Notes under the pieces: generated by a model
Told to the model about the DNA's origin: nothing
The model's input: only the letters and a program-made list of their open reading frames with translations
The model's database searches: none
Program-made: the position numbers and the translations under genes
NCBI RefSeq assembly: GCF_020194175.1
Contig: NZ_JADYVX010000017.1
Span: 1-64,000, forward strand
Reading direction: 5' to 3'
Source: Bradyrhizobium sp. BRP22
Lineage (GTDB): Bacteria; Pseudomonadota; Alphaproteobacteria; Rhizobiales; Xanthobacteraceae
Length of the DNA: 64,000 bases
Shown: in pieces, positions 8,021 to 17,261 of the stretch
Position numbering within the stretch: position 1 is the stretch's first letter
Layout of the letters: every line of letters starts with the position of its first letter

Positions 8021-10591
8021 CTACATCCCGCCCCACTTGGACTTCCTGGCGCGCTTGCGCCGGGATCTGATCGCAACGCGCTTGGCCGCTTCGGCCGCGC
8101 CGAGATAGGCCAGCGTGATCAGCGCGATGGTCGCGAGCAATGCCGGCGGCAGGCCGATAAATCCGAGCAGCGGTCCCGACGGCCCGAGCGTCAGCACGGT
8201 GGCCACGGCCAGTGCTCCGAGCGAGGAGATCACCAGCACACGGTCCGGCCGGCTGCCGCGCCAGGGCAGCCGGCGCGACCGGATCAGGAAAATGACCAGG
8301 ATTTGCGTGGCGATCGATTCCAGGAACCACCCGGTGTGGAATTGAGTGGCGTCGACATGGAAGACCTTCAGCAGGATGACGAAGGTGGTGGCGTCGAACA
8401 GCGATGAGACCGTTCCCATCACCAGCGTGAATCGCAGGATCTCGGCCATGTCCCAGGCTTGTGGCTGCGCGACGTCCTCGGCATCGACCTCGTCGAAGGG
8501 AATGCCGACCTCCGAGAGATCGTAGAGCAGGTTGTTGAGGAGGATCTGAAGCGGCAACAGCGGCAGGAAGGGCAGCACCACCGAGGCCAGCGCCATCGAC
8601 AGCATGTTGCCGAAATTCGAGCTCGTGCCCATGCGCACATATTTGAGGATGTTGGCGAAGGTGCGCCGCCCCTCCCGCACGCCGGAGCCGAGAACCGAGA
8701 GGTCGGGCGCAAGCAAGATGATATCGGCGGCCGTCCGCGCCACCTCGGTCGCGCCGGCTACGGATATGCCGACATGGGCCGTGTGGATCGCCGGTGCGTC
8801 GTTCACGCCATCGCCCATGAAGCCGACCACATGGCCGCGATGGCGGAGCGCGGCAATGATGCGCCGTTTCTGGTCGGGATCGACGCGGGCGAACAGGTCG
8901 ACATGGCCAACCTGTGCCGCAAGCGCGCGGTCGGTGAGACCGGCAATCTCGTCTCCCGTCATGACGCGCCGCGTCGGCAGTCCGACAGCCTGCGCGACAT
9001 GGGTGACCACGGCGGCATGATCGCCCGAGATCAGCTTCACCGTTACGCCGAGCAAAGCGAGCTTCTCGATCGCGTCACGGGCGTCGTATTTTGGCGGATC
9101 GGCGAATGCGCAGAGCCCGATCAGCGTCAGCCCGGTTTCGTCTTCCACGCAGACGGTCGCTTGATCGGGCGGCATCGGTCTGACGGCGATGGCCAGCAGC
9201 CGAAAGCCGTCGCGCGCGTAGCCCTCCTGGAGGCTGTCGAGCTTCGCCCGCTGCTCGGCGTCGAGCTGCCGGGCCTGCCCGTCGATCTCGACGATAGCTG
9301 CGCGCGCGAGAATGGATTCCGGCGCGCCCTTGACGATGAGGCATCGCTGCGCACCATCCGAGGCCAACACGGAGAGGCAGCGCCGCTGGAAATCGAAGGG
9401 GCATTCGGCGATGCGCTCCCACTTGTTCAATGTCCCTGCCGCCATCAGCAGGGCGTCGTCGATCGGGCTTCGCACGCCGGTCTGGAACGCAGCATTGAGC
9501 CGCGCCAGTTCGAGCACCCGCTCGCTCGTCCGGCCGGCAGGATCGACATGGGCCGCCAGCGTGATCTTGGCCTCCGTCAGCGTGCCGGTCTTATCCACGC
9601 ACAGCGTATCCATCGCGCCGAGATCGTGTATGGCGGAAAGGCGCTTGACGATCACCTGCCGCGCGGCCATCCGCTGCGCGCCTTTGGCGAGCGTCACCGT
9701 CATGATCATCGGCAGCAGTTCGGGCGTGAGGCCGACGGCGAGCGCCAGCGCAAACAGGAACGCCTCCATGGCGGGGCGATGCGCGGCCAGATGCGCCAGC
9801 AGCACGAACAGGGTGAGAAACAGTGTCAGCCTGAGGATAAGGGTGCCAAGCCGGTTCACGCCGCGCTCGAGCGCCGTCGGCGGCGCGTTGGTGGCAAGCT
9901 CGGCGGCAATCATGCCGAAGCGCGTCCGCTTGCCGGTTTCGACGATCAGCATCACGGCGCTGCCGCTGACCACGCTGGTGCCGGCGAAAAGCGCGTTGCT
10001 GGCCTCTGCGGGCAGCGTGGCCATGCATGGCGCGGTGCTCTTACTGGCGGGAAACGGTTCGCCCGTCATCAACGCTTCGTTGACCTGGAGTTCATGCACT
10101 TCCAGCGCGACCCCGTCCGCGGGCACAAGGTCGCCGGTGCGGAGGTGAACGATGTCGCCCGGCACCAGCTCGCTGACGGGAAGCGAAACAATCGCCCCGT
10201 CGCGCACGACGTCGGCCTGGATCGCCACCGACTGCCGCAACGCCTCGGCGGTCTGTTCGGCGCGGTGCTCCTGGACGATGTCGAGAGTTAGCGACGTGCT
10301 GATCACGAGCAGGATGATGACGAAACTGCCGACGTCGCCGCTGATACCGGAAATGGCCGCCGCCGTGATCAGGATCGCGACCAGCGGATTGAGGATGCGC
10401 TGGACGATCTTCTTGAGGATCGATCGGCTCTGGGACGGCTGCATCAAATTCGGGCCGAGCGGCGCCAGCCTACCCTTTGCCTCGGCCTGCAAGAGCCCGC
10501 CACGCTGCGAGGACAAGGATAACAGGAGCGTCTCGGTCGGCATGCACCAGAACGCCTCTGACTTCGGCTGGGAGGAAGACAGGATGCTCAT
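8021..10591 (-). CDS. mgtA: Magnesium-transporting P-type ATPase (MgtA/MgtB type)
   Basis: The protein is about 856 residues of the P3B (Mg2+ importing) P-type ATPase family. The phosphorylation site DKTGTLTEAKI is intact, TGEP marks the actuator domain, GDGVNDAPA the hinge, and the transmembrane segment preceding the phosphorylation site reads VGLTPELLPMIM, characteristic of MgtA/MgtB. Membrane helices appear in the expected 2+2+6 arrangement. The frame opens at 10630, but I prefer the ATG at 10591: a class II FixK promoter at the box 10654-10667 would start transcription near 10619, inside the longer form. Why an Mg2+ pump sits with PHB genes is unclear, but such ATPases recur in low-oxygen loci. 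Confidence 0.9.
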   Translation of the reverse strand: MSILSSSQPKSEAFWCMPTETLLLSLSSQRGGLLQAEAKGRLAPLGPNLMQPSQSRSILKKIVQRILNPLVAILITAAAISGISGDVGSFVIILLVISTSLTLDIVQEHRAEQTAEALRQSVAIQADVVRDGAIVSLPVSELVPGDIVHLRTGDLVPADGVALEVHELQVNEALMTGEPFPASKSTAPCMATLPAEASNALFAGTSVVSGSAVMLIVETGKRTRFGMIAAELATNAPPTALERGVNRLGTLILRLTLFLTLFVLLAHLAAHRPAMEAFLFALALAVGLTPELLPMIMTVTLAKGAQRMAARQVIVKRLSAIHDLGAMDTLCVDKTGTLTEAKITLAAHVDPAGRTSERVLELARLNAAFQTGVRSPIDDALLMAAGTLNKWERIAECPFDFQRRCLSVLASDGAQRCLIVKGAPESILARAAIVEIDGQARQLDAEQRAKLDSLQEGYARDGFRLLAIAVRPMPPDQATVCVEDETGLTLIGLCAFADPPKYDARDAIEKLALLGVTVKLISGDHAAVVTHVAQAVGLPTRRVMTGDEIAGLTDRALAAQVGHVDLFARVDPDQKRRIIAALRHRGHVVGFMGDGVNDAPAIHTAHVGISVAGATEVARTAADIILLAPDLSVLGSGVREGRRTFANILKYVRMGTSSNFGNMLSMALASVVLPFLPLLPLQILLNNLLYDLSEVGIPFDEVDAEDVAQPQAWDMAEILRFTLVMGTVSSLFDATTFVILLKVFHVDATQFHTGWFLESIATQILVIFLIRSRRLPWRGSRPDRVLVISSLGALAVATVLTLGPSGPLLGFIGLPPALLATIALITLAYLGAAEAAKRVAIRSRRKRARKSKWGGM

Positions 10592-10653
10592 GGGGTTCTC
10601 GCAGGACGCGGTTCGGACCGTCTGATCCATGAGGGAGATCGCGGCAAACCAGT

Positions 10654-10667
10654 TTGACGCAGCTCAA
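10654..10667. promoter_or_regulatory. FixK/FNR-type box between mgtA and phaC
   Basis: TTGACGCAGCTCAA fits TTGA-N6-TCAA. It lies 47 bp before the phaC start codon and in the divergent promoter region of the P-type ATPase, so it could serve both. Binding is inferred. Confidence 0.65.
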
Positions 10668-10713
10668 ACGACCTGCAGCCCCGGCAGCATAAGGTTGGTT
10701 TGTGGAGATTGGC

Positions 10714-12537
10714 ATGACAGCACAGGCAATGAATTCCGAGGTCGTTACATTCGAGCCCGCCAAGCCGCCGTCGCAGGTCGGCACGGCACTCCCCGCGGCG
10801 CCGGCACCGGCACGGGCCGAACCGACATCGACGTTCGACGTGATCGATCGCCTGGCCCATGCCACGATCGCCCGCGGCACCGGCGGATTGTCGCCCGCGG
10901 CGCTCGCGCTGGCGCTGCTCGACTGGCAGCTTCATCTGGCGATATCGCCGGGCAAGCAGCTTGCGCTGGCGAGCGAAGCCATCCGCGATGCCGTGAGGTT
11001 TTTGGAGGCGCTTGCGCATCCGCATCCGGTCTACGGCACCTGGAGCCAGATTGCGCCGGCACCGAACGACCGGCGGTTTTCGGATCCGGATTGGGAGTTG
11101 CCGGCCTTCAACATGCTGGCGCAGGCATTCCTGCTGACGGAGCGATGGTGGCAATCCGCGACCACCGGCGTCCATGGAGTGGCGCGGCAGGATGCGGCGA
11201 TTACGGATTTCGCGATCCGGCAGGGCCTCGACGTGCTGGCGCCGACGAATTTCGCGCTGACCAATCCCGAGGTGCTGCGCAAGATCATCGAGACCGGCGG
11301 CGGCAACTTCGTCGGCGGCGTGCACAACTGGGTCGAGGACTGGAAGGCGCTGGTGACCGGTCGTCGACCGGAACATGGGTTCGTCGTCGGCCAGAACGTC
11401 GCCGTCACCAACGGCAAGGTGGTCTATCGCAACGAACTGATCGAGCTGATCCAGTATTCGCCGACCACACCTCACGTCCGTCCCGAGCCGATCCTGATCG
11501 TTCCGGCCTGGATCATGAAATACTACATCCTCGATCTGTCGCCGCACAATTCGCTGGTGCATTTCCTGGTCGAGAATGGCTTCACGGTCTTCATGATATC
11601 CTGGCGCAATCCAACGCCCGAGGATCGCAACATCAGTCTGGAGGACTATCGCCGGCTCGGCGTCGACGCTGCGATCGAGGTCATCAACCGGATCATCCCC
11701 GGACAGCCCATTCACGCCACTGGCTATTGCCTCGGCGGCACGCTGCTGTCGATCGCGGCGGCGCGGCTGAGCAAGGAGAAGCCGGACTGCCTGCGCACGG
11801 TGACGCTGCTGGCGGCGCAGACCGATTTCACCGAGGCCGGCGAACTCACGCTCTTCATCAATGAAAGCCAGGTCGCGTTCCTCGAGGACATGATGTGGCA
11901 ACGCGGCGTGCTCGAGACCACGCAGATGGCAGGCGCCTTTCAGATGCTGCGTTCCAACGACCTGATCTGGTCACGGATGATCCGCGACTACTTGATCGGA
12001 GAGCGGCAGCCGCTCAGCGACCTGATGGCATGGAATGCGGATGCGACCCGCATGCCCTATCGGATGCATTCGGAATATCTCCGCCAGCTCTTCCTCGACA
12101 ACGACCTTGCCGAAGGGCGTTATCGCGTCGACGGCAAGCCGATCTCGCTGTCCGATCTGCATGCGCCGATGTTCGTCGTCGGCACGCTTCGCGATCACGT
12201 CGCTCCCTGGAAATCGGCCTTCAAGATCCACTTCCTCGCGGATGCTGACACGACTTTCGTGCTCACGAACGGAGGTCACAATGCCGGCGTCGTCGCGGCG
12301 CCCAACGAGCCGTGGCATTCGTACCAGATCCTGACCAAGCTGAAGGACGGGCTCTATATCGGGCCGGATGAATGGCTGAAGGTGGCGCCAAAGCGCGAAG
12401 GCTCGTGGTGGCACGAATGGGTCACGTTCCTGAATGCCCATTCCGGCGAACCGGTTTCGCCGCCGCCCATGGGTGGAGCGGGCAATGACGGCAATGCGCT
12501 GCAGGAAGCGCCGGGTCAATACGTGCTGCAGCACTAG
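10714..12537 (+). CDS. phaC: Poly(3-hydroxyalkanoate) synthase
   Basis: The protein is 607 residues, the usual class I PhaC length, and polymerises (R)-3-hydroxyacyl-CoA on granule surfaces. The lipase-box-like GYCLGG carries the nucleophilic Cys (about residue 339); the Asp is expected in LRDHVAPW and the His in NGGHNAGV, completing the triad of an alpha/beta hydrolase. The N-terminal part contains the PhaC N-domain (FNMLAQAFLL, LTNPEVLRKIIETGG). The ATG at 10714 has GGAG 6 nt upstream, preferred over a GTG at 10702. No phasin or phaA is adjacent. Confidence 0.95.
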   Translation: MTAQAMNSEVVTFEPAKPPSQVGTALPAAPAPARAEPTSTFDVIDRLAHATIARGTGGLSPAALALALLDWQLHLAISPGKQLALASEAIRDAVRFLEALAHPHPVYGTWSQIAPAPNDRRFSDPDWELPAFNMLAQAFLLTERWWQSATTGVHGVARQDAAITDFAIRQGLDVLAPTNFALTNPEVLRKIIETGGGNFVGGVHNWVEDWKALVTGRRPEHGFVVGQNVAVTNGKVVYRNELIELIQYSPTTPHVRPEPILIVPAWIMKYYILDLSPHNSLVHFLVENGFTVFMISWRNPTPEDRNISLEDYRRLGVDAAIEVINRIIPGQPIHATGYCLGGTLLSIAAARLSKEKPDCLRTVTLLAAQTDFTEAGELTLFINESQVAFLEDMMWQRGVLETTQMAGAFQMLRSNDLIWSRMIRDYLIGERQPLSDLMAWNADATRMPYRMHSEYLRQLFLDNDLAEGRYRVDGKPISLSDLHAPMFVVGTLRDHVAPWKSAFKIHFLADADTTFVLTNGGHNAGVVAAPNEPWHSYQILTKLKDGLYIGPDEWLKVAPKREGSWWHEWVTFLNAHSGEPVSPPPMGGAGNDGNALQEAPGQYVLQH

Positions 12538-12545
12538 TCAGCTCC

Positions 12546-12635
12546 GTAGCGCGGGTGGAGCGTAGCGTAACCCGGGACAACTGTATCTGCGTTTGCGAGC
12601 GGTCCCGGGTTACGCTGGCGCTCCACCCGGGCTAC
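12546..12635. repeat. Palindromic intergenic repeat, family A copy 1
   Basis: The element begins GTAGC-CGGGTGGAGCG type and ends with the inverted CCACCCGGGCTAC; the two arms contain GTAACCCGGGA and TCCCGGGTTACGC, giving a long hairpin. It follows phaC and touches the stop of the minus-strand kinase gene, so it may act as a transcription stop for converging genes. Three related copies occur in this window. Confidence 0.85.
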
Positions 12636-14173
12636 AGGTGATCGCGCGGAAGATGTGGGATGCTCCGCTCCAGCGTCTCTTCCGGCGAGCCCGACGCATC
12701 CACGATTGCCCAGTCAATAATGCCGGTGTCGATGCTTTCCTGGAATAGTGCCACGTCGCGGGTTGCATCCGACGCGTCGTTCCGGCGCGCGCCGATGCGC
12801 GCGAGGCGGACGGAGGTCTCGGCCACGAGGAATATCCCGGAGAAATCGGCGCCGCAGGACGCCGCCAGCGGACGAAGCTGGTTGCGCTCGTCTTCCTTCA
12901 GGAACGCCGCGTCGACCACGGCGGATAGTCCCTGGGACAGTACGGCTCGGGCGCGATCGAGCATCGCGCCATAGACGCGTTCGGATGCGCCCGGCGCATA
13001 GGCCACCTCGGGCAGCTTCACGAGCGGGCCGACGCCAAAGATCTCCTTGCGGATTACGTCCGAGCGCAACAACACCGCGCCAGGCGCGGGCCGGACCCGC
13101 TCAGCCATGGTGCGCGCCAGCACGCTCTTGCCAGTGCCGGAACGGCCGCCGATCGCGATCAGCGACGGTTTTCCCGGGGCGATCAGATCGCGTGCGAGCT
13201 TGAAATACGACTGCGCATCGGACAGCACGGCCGCACCGCCGCCCTGCGCATGCTTGGTCAGCAGCACATTGGCCCTGATCGCGGCGCGGATGGACAGGAA
13301 CAACGGCAGCAAGGCAAGCGCGCCGGCGTTCTGCTGCCAGGTCGCCTGCAGATAGAAGTTGAGCAGGCCGTTCGCGGCGGTGCGGTTGTCGAAATGCAGC
13401 AGGTCCATCAGCGGGAAGGCGAGGTCGTACAGCACATCGGTGGTGGCGATGACGGGATCGAATTCGATCGCATCGAACAGGCGCGGCTTGCCGTCGATCA
13501 ACACGATATTGCCGAGATGCGCGTCGCCATGGCACCGGCGCACCATCCCGCCAGCGGCGCGCTGCTTCAGAAGCGGTTGGTTTCTGGCGAGGAGGTCGCA
13601 GCTCAGAGTATGAAGGCGCTCGACCTCGGCGCCTGCAAGCGCGGCGTGGCCGCGGAACGCGATCGTGTTGCGTTCGATGAGGCCGGGAAGCGATGCGAGC
13701 CAGGTCTCACCATCTGAAACTGGCGCGCTATGGTGAGACGCTGCGATGGCCTCGGCCAACGGCTCGGCGAGGTCTGCCGTGATCTCGCCCCTGGCCGCCA
13801 GATGATCGAGTGTCCGGTTCTCGTCGAACCGCGCCATCTCGACCGCCCACTCCATGACGTCGCCCTTGCCGCCGATTTCAGGGCCGGCTTCGCCTTCCGT
13901 AATCGGCACGACGCCGCGGTAGATTTCAGGCGCGAAGCGCCGGTTGACGGCGATTTCCTCTTCGCAGGCGTGCTTGCGTTTGGCGAGCGAGGAATAATCG
14001 AGGTAGGGCAGGCGCACCGCGCGCTTGATCTTGTAGACGCGATCGGGCTTCAGAAATACGATCGAGCCGTGCGTGTCGACGCGCTGGGTGTCTTGCCCGC
14101 CGGAGCGCTTGCCGAGAAAATCGAGCACGCGATCCTGGTCGGTCGTGTGTTGAGGACGGGACGATGACGTCAT
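12632..14173 (-). CDS. Bifunctional APH-like phosphotransferase / P-loop kinase
   Basis: The protein is 513 residues with two kinase modules. The N-terminal half (to about residue 310) is aminoglycoside-phosphotransferase-like, with the catalytic-loop motif CHGDAHLGNIVL and a downstream DAIEFDP. The C-terminal half is a P-loop kinase with Walker A GRSGTGKS near residue 345. Such fusions are widespread in alphaproteobacteria and their substrate is not established. The start overlaps the stop of the upstream alcohol dehydrogenase as ATGA, indicating translational coupling, so it is probably expressed from the same FixK-type promoter. Confidence 0.85.
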   Translation of the reverse strand: MTSSSRPQHTTDQDRVLDFLGKRSGGQDTQRVDTHGSIVFLKPDRVYKIKRAVRLPYLDYSSLAKRKHACEEEIAVNRRFAPEIYRGVVPITEGEAGPEIGGKGDVMEWAVEMARFDENRTLDHLAARGEITADLAEPLAEAIAASHHSAPVSDGETWLASLPGLIERNTIAFRGHAALAGAEVERLHTLSCDLLARNQPLLKQRAAGGMVRRCHGDAHLGNIVLIDGKPRLFDAIEFDPVIATTDVLYDLAFPLMDLLHFDNRTAANGLLNFYLQATWQQNAGALALLPLFLSIRAAIRANVLLTKHAQGGGAAVLSDAQSYFKLARDLIAPGKPSLIAIGGRSGTGKSVLARTMAERVRPAPGAVLLRSDVIRKEIFGVGPLVKLPEVAYAPGASERVYGAMLDRARAVLSQGLSAVVDAAFLKEDERNQLRPLAASCGADFSGIFLVAETSVRLARIGARRNDASDATRDVALFQESIDTGIIDWAIVDASGSPEETLERSIPHLPRDHL

Positions 14174-15153
14174 GGCTGCAGCACCGCTGCGCCGACCAGT
14201 TTGCCGCTGCGCAAGCGCGCCAGCGCCTCATTGGCCTGATCCAGCGGAAAGGTGGTGGTCGTGGTCTCGATGCCGGCCTGGCGTGCGACCTTGAGAAAAT
14301 CCCTGCCATCCTGGCGGGTCAGGTTGGCGACCGAGACGATCTGCCGCTCGCCCCAGAGAATATCGTAAGGGAAAGATGGTATGTCCGACATGTGGATGCC
14401 GGCGCAGACCACGCGACCTCCCTTGCGCAAAGCTCGCAACGCCTGCGGCACCAGGGCACCAATCGGCGCATAGATGATGGCGGCATCGAGTTCGGCCGGC
14501 GGCTTGTCGCCGGAGGCGCCCGCCCAGTTCGCGCCGAGCGACAGGGCGAGCTGCTGCGCCTCGGCATCGCCGCCGCGCGTGAAGGCGTAGATCTCGCGGC
14601 CCTGCCAGCGCGCGACCTGCGCGATGATATGGCCGGCGGCGCCGAAACCATAGATGCCAAGCCGCTTGCCGTCACCCGCCATCACCAGCGAGCGCCAGCC
14701 GATCAGGCCGGCGCAGAGCAGCGGCGCCAGCGCGACATCGTCGCCATCCTCGCCGAGCGGAAAGCAATAGCGCGCATCGGCGATCAGGTGGCTGGCGAAG
14801 CCGCCATCGCGTGTGTAGCCGGTGAAGCGCGGATGGTCGCAGAGATTCTCCTTGCCTTCGCGACAATAGGGACAGGTGCCGCAGGTGAAGCCGAGCCAGG
14901 GCACGCCGACGCGCATGCCGTGCGCGAAGCCGCCAACACCTTCGCCGAGCGCATCGACGCGGCCGACGACCTCGTGACCGGGAATGATGGGATAACGGAT
15001 GTCAGGCAATTCGCCGTCGACGACATGCAGGTCGGTGCGGCAGACGCCGCAGGCGGAGATCTTGACGCACACCTCGCCAGGCCCCGGCAACGGATCGGGA
15101 CGCTGCTCAAGTACGAGCGGTGCATTCGGCGCCTGCAGGACCATGGCGTACAT
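14170..15153 (-). CDS. Zinc-dependent alcohol dehydrogenase
   Basis: The protein is 327 residues of the medium-chain dehydrogenase family. Catalytic zinc ligands are visible as CGVCRTD and GHEVVGRV, the structural zinc as the four-Cys segment CGTCPYCREGKENLC, and the cofactor loop as GIYGFGAAGH. It most resembles AdhP-type or secondary-alcohol dehydrogenases that take zinc and NAD(P). The ATG at 15153 has GAGAGGTG upstream; the frame extends to 15438 without homology. It is the first gene of a two-gene unit and has a FixK-type box 85 bp upstream, which would fit redox balancing under low oxygen (inference). Confidence 0.92.
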   Translation of the reverse strand: MYAMVLQAPNAPLVLEQRPDPLPGPGEVCVKISACGVCRTDLHVVDGELPDIRYPIIPGHEVVGRVDALGEGVGGFAHGMRVGVPWLGFTCGTCPYCREGKENLCDHPRFTGYTRDGGFASHLIADARYCFPLGEDGDDVALAPLLCAGLIGWRSLVMAGDGKRLGIYGFGAAGHIIAQVARWQGREIYAFTRGGDAEAQQLALSLGANWAGASGDKPPAELDAAIIYAPIGALVPQALRALRKGGRVVCAGIHMSDIPSFPYDILWGERQIVSVANLTRQDGRDFLKVARQAGIETTTTTFPLDQANEALARLRSGKLVGAAVLQP

Positions 15154-15237
15154 CAGAAACACCTCTCTGAGGTCACAAAGGAAATCTGGCCATTTCCTTG
15201 CGCTGGTTCCAGTCTGCCGCGCACATGCGGAGACTCG

Positions 15238-15251
15238 TTGATTTCGCTCAA
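15238..15251. promoter_or_regulatory. FixK/FNR-type box upstream of the alcohol dehydrogenase
   Basis: TTGATTTCGCTCAA fits TTGA-N6-TCAA and is flanked by CG and CG, extending the dyad. A class II start toward the alcohol dehydrogenase would lie near 15203, about 50 nt before its ATG. The opposite direction points at the decayed kinase gene at 15338. Confidence 0.65.
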
Positions 15252-15337
15252 CGCCTCTGCTTGTGGAACTGACGAGAAGAGCCGTCAGTTCGCTCCGCCC
15301 TGGAACTGCAAAACACTGCACTATATCCTGTAACGCG

Positions 15338-15619
15338 ATGATTGCTGGTGCAGGCGAAATTCTTATCCTCACCGGTCCGCCAGGGTCGGGAAAGACGACG
15401 ACGGCGAAAGCTCTTGCCACGGAGCCGGGATCGTCCAAGGTGCATCTTCATGCCCATGACTTCTGGCATTTCATCAAGAACGGCGCGATTCCGCCCCTAT
15501 CTGCCGGAGGCTCATGAACAGAACGGCATGCACTGCAAACCGAAGGACATGACCTGGAACTGACTGCACGTGAGGCGAGCAGGGCCGTGCAGAGCGGAGC
15601 GTTCCGATTGCCGAAATGA
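15338..15619 (+). pseudogene. Decayed P-loop kinase with frameshift and internal deletion
   Basis: The first 58 codons read as a small P-loop kinase (GPPGSGKTTTAKAL, then HAHDFWHFIKNGAIPP). After that the frame runs into a TGA at 15515-15517. Removing one C near 15497 restores PYLPEAHEQN, which is the natural continuation. From 15527 a short frame reads HALQTEGHDLELTAREA and ends SGAFRLPK before TGA at 15617, which looks like the family's C-terminus. About 90 middle codons are therefore missing. Intact relatives are AAA-type kinases of about 180 residues (recalled, not searched). Confidence 0.65.
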
Positions 15620-15733
15620 TGGGATGGCCCGCCGAGCTGAAACAATGATTGCGACCCGGCACTCTTCACCGTTCTTGGGAGTTATGCGACCGGGGCTAAA
15701 TCGGCCCGGATCAAACAGCAGCACAGAGGAAGC

Positions 15734-17239
15734 ATGGCTGTCGAGACGGAACTGAAATTCAGCGTCGCCGCGCGCAATCTCAAATCTCTGGCGGGCTGGC
15801 GCATTCCCGGTGGCAAAATGGGCGAGCGATCGGACAGCGATCTGGTCTCGACCTATTTCGATACCGGAAAACACAAGCTGAGGCGCCACGGCCTGACGCT
15901 TCGCGTGCGGCAAAATGGCCGTACGAACATCCAGACGGTGAAGGCGGCGAACGGTGCGCAGCTTGGCCGAGGCGAATGGGAAGCCGAGATCAAGGACGAC
16001 GCACCGGACCTTCGCGGAGCCGATGGCACGCCGCTTGAGCCACTCGCTTCAAGGAAGCTGCGACGCAAGCTGAAGCCCGTATTCAAGACGTCGGTTCATC
16101 GCACCACCGTTCCGGTCCGAACCAGGAAGAGCGAGATCGAGCTCGCCATCGATCGGGGCAGGATCGTCGCGGGACACCGTGCGAGTCCCATCGAGGAATT
16201 CGAGCTCGAGCTGAAGAGCGGCCGGCTGGCCGATCTGTTCCGTGTTGCCAGAGCGATCGAGCGGCGGTCGGGAGCCGAGCTCGATCTGCGATCAAAATCG
16301 GACCGCGGCTATGGCCTCGCGCAGGGCAGGGAGGAACAGGTCGTATTCGCTGAGCCGATCGAGTTGGAGGCCGGCATGACGGCGAGCGAAGCGTTCCGGG
16401 TGATCGCCCGGGCGACGGTTCGTCATTTCTCCGGAAATGCGGATGCGGTCCGCAATCTTGACTCGGAAGGCGTTCACCAGATGCGCGTAGGGCTCCGCCG
16501 GCTGCGCGCGGCGATCTCGCTGTTTTCGAAGGTGTTGCCGCGCTCAAGGACGGGAGCCGTCAAGCGCGAACTGAAGTGGCTTACGGGCGAACTCGCGCCT
16601 GCGCGCGAGATCGACGTGTTCATCAGGGAGCAGGTCGAGCCGATCACGCTCGATCGCGAGCTGAGCCGCGGCGGCAAGGCAATCAAGGACGAATTCGGCG
16701 AGAAGCGCGCCCACGCCTTTGCGCGAGCGAAACGGGCGGTGAGTTCGGAACGGTTCCGCAGGCTGCTGGTCGACACGCTGGAGTGGATCGAGTTGAAGCC
16801 GTCCGAGGCAAACGGGCAAGCCGACGTTCCGATCGAAAAATTCGCGGCCGATGTCCTGCGCCGTCGTACCAGGAAGACACGCAAGGAAGGCGTTCAGCTT
16901 GATCGCCTGTCGCCGCGCGCGCGGCACAAGCTCCGGATCAGGATCAAGAAGATCAGATATGCGGTGGACTTCTTCGAGGGGCTTTTTCCGGCGAGGCGCG
17001 AGCGAAAGAGGCTTGCGCGGCTATCCAGGCATCTCAAGAATATCCAGGATGCGCTCGGCGCCCTCAACGATTTTGTGGCGCACCGGAAGATGGCGCTGGC
17101 GGCTGCGTTGCAGGCCCCGCGCGAGAACAGGCGGGCACGCGCACTCGCGGCCGGCGTGATGGTTGGCCGGGAGGACAAATCGGTCAGGCCGCTGATGAAG
17201 ACAGCGCTCAAGGAGGCGCGACGGCTGCAAGTGATGTGA
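15734..17239 (+). CDS. CYTH-CHAD domain protein, probable triphosphatase
   Basis: The protein is 501 residues. The N-terminus (about 1-200) is a CYTH triphosphate tunnel domain, opening with the ExExK motif ETELKF and containing alternating charged strands (LTLRVRQNG, EIELAIDRG, EFELELKSG). The C-terminal 280 residues are a CHAD domain, rich in conserved His and basic residues (VHQMRVGLRRLRAAI, RHKLRIRIKKIRYAVDFF). E. coli YgiF, with the same order, hydrolyses inorganic triphosphate, and CHAD domains bind polyphosphate. Location near PHB genes suggests polyphosphate-granule biology (inference). Confidence 0.9.
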   Translation: MAVETELKFSVAARNLKSLAGWRIPGGKMGERSDSDLVSTYFDTGKHKLRRHGLTLRVRQNGRTNIQTVKAANGAQLGRGEWEAEIKDDAPDLRGADGTPLEPLASRKLRRKLKPVFKTSVHRTTVPVRTRKSEIELAIDRGRIVAGHRASPIEEFELELKSGRLADLFRVARAIERRSGAELDLRSKSDRGYGLAQGREEQVVFAEPIELEAGMTASEAFRVIARATVRHFSGNADAVRNLDSEGVHQMRVGLRRLRAAISLFSKVLPRSRTGAVKRELKWLTGELAPAREIDVFIREQVEPITLDRELSRGGKAIKDEFGEKRAHAFARAKRAVSSERFRRLLVDTLEWIELKPSEANGQADVPIEKFAADVLRRRTRKTRKEGVQLDRLSPRARHKLRIRIKKIRYAVDFFEGLFPARRERKRLARLSRHLKNIQDALGALNDFVAHRKMALAAALQAPRENRRARALAAGVMVGREDKSVRPLMKTALKEARRLQVM

Positions 17240-17261
17240 ATTCGCGCAAATGCCGGCGGCG

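Noticed and set aside
8459..10291. Plus-strand 610-residue open frame opposite the P-type ATPase gene
   Set aside because: It is antisense to a protein with intact P-type ATPase motifs, has an Arg/Gln/His-rich composition typical of high-GC shadow frames, and shows no domain.
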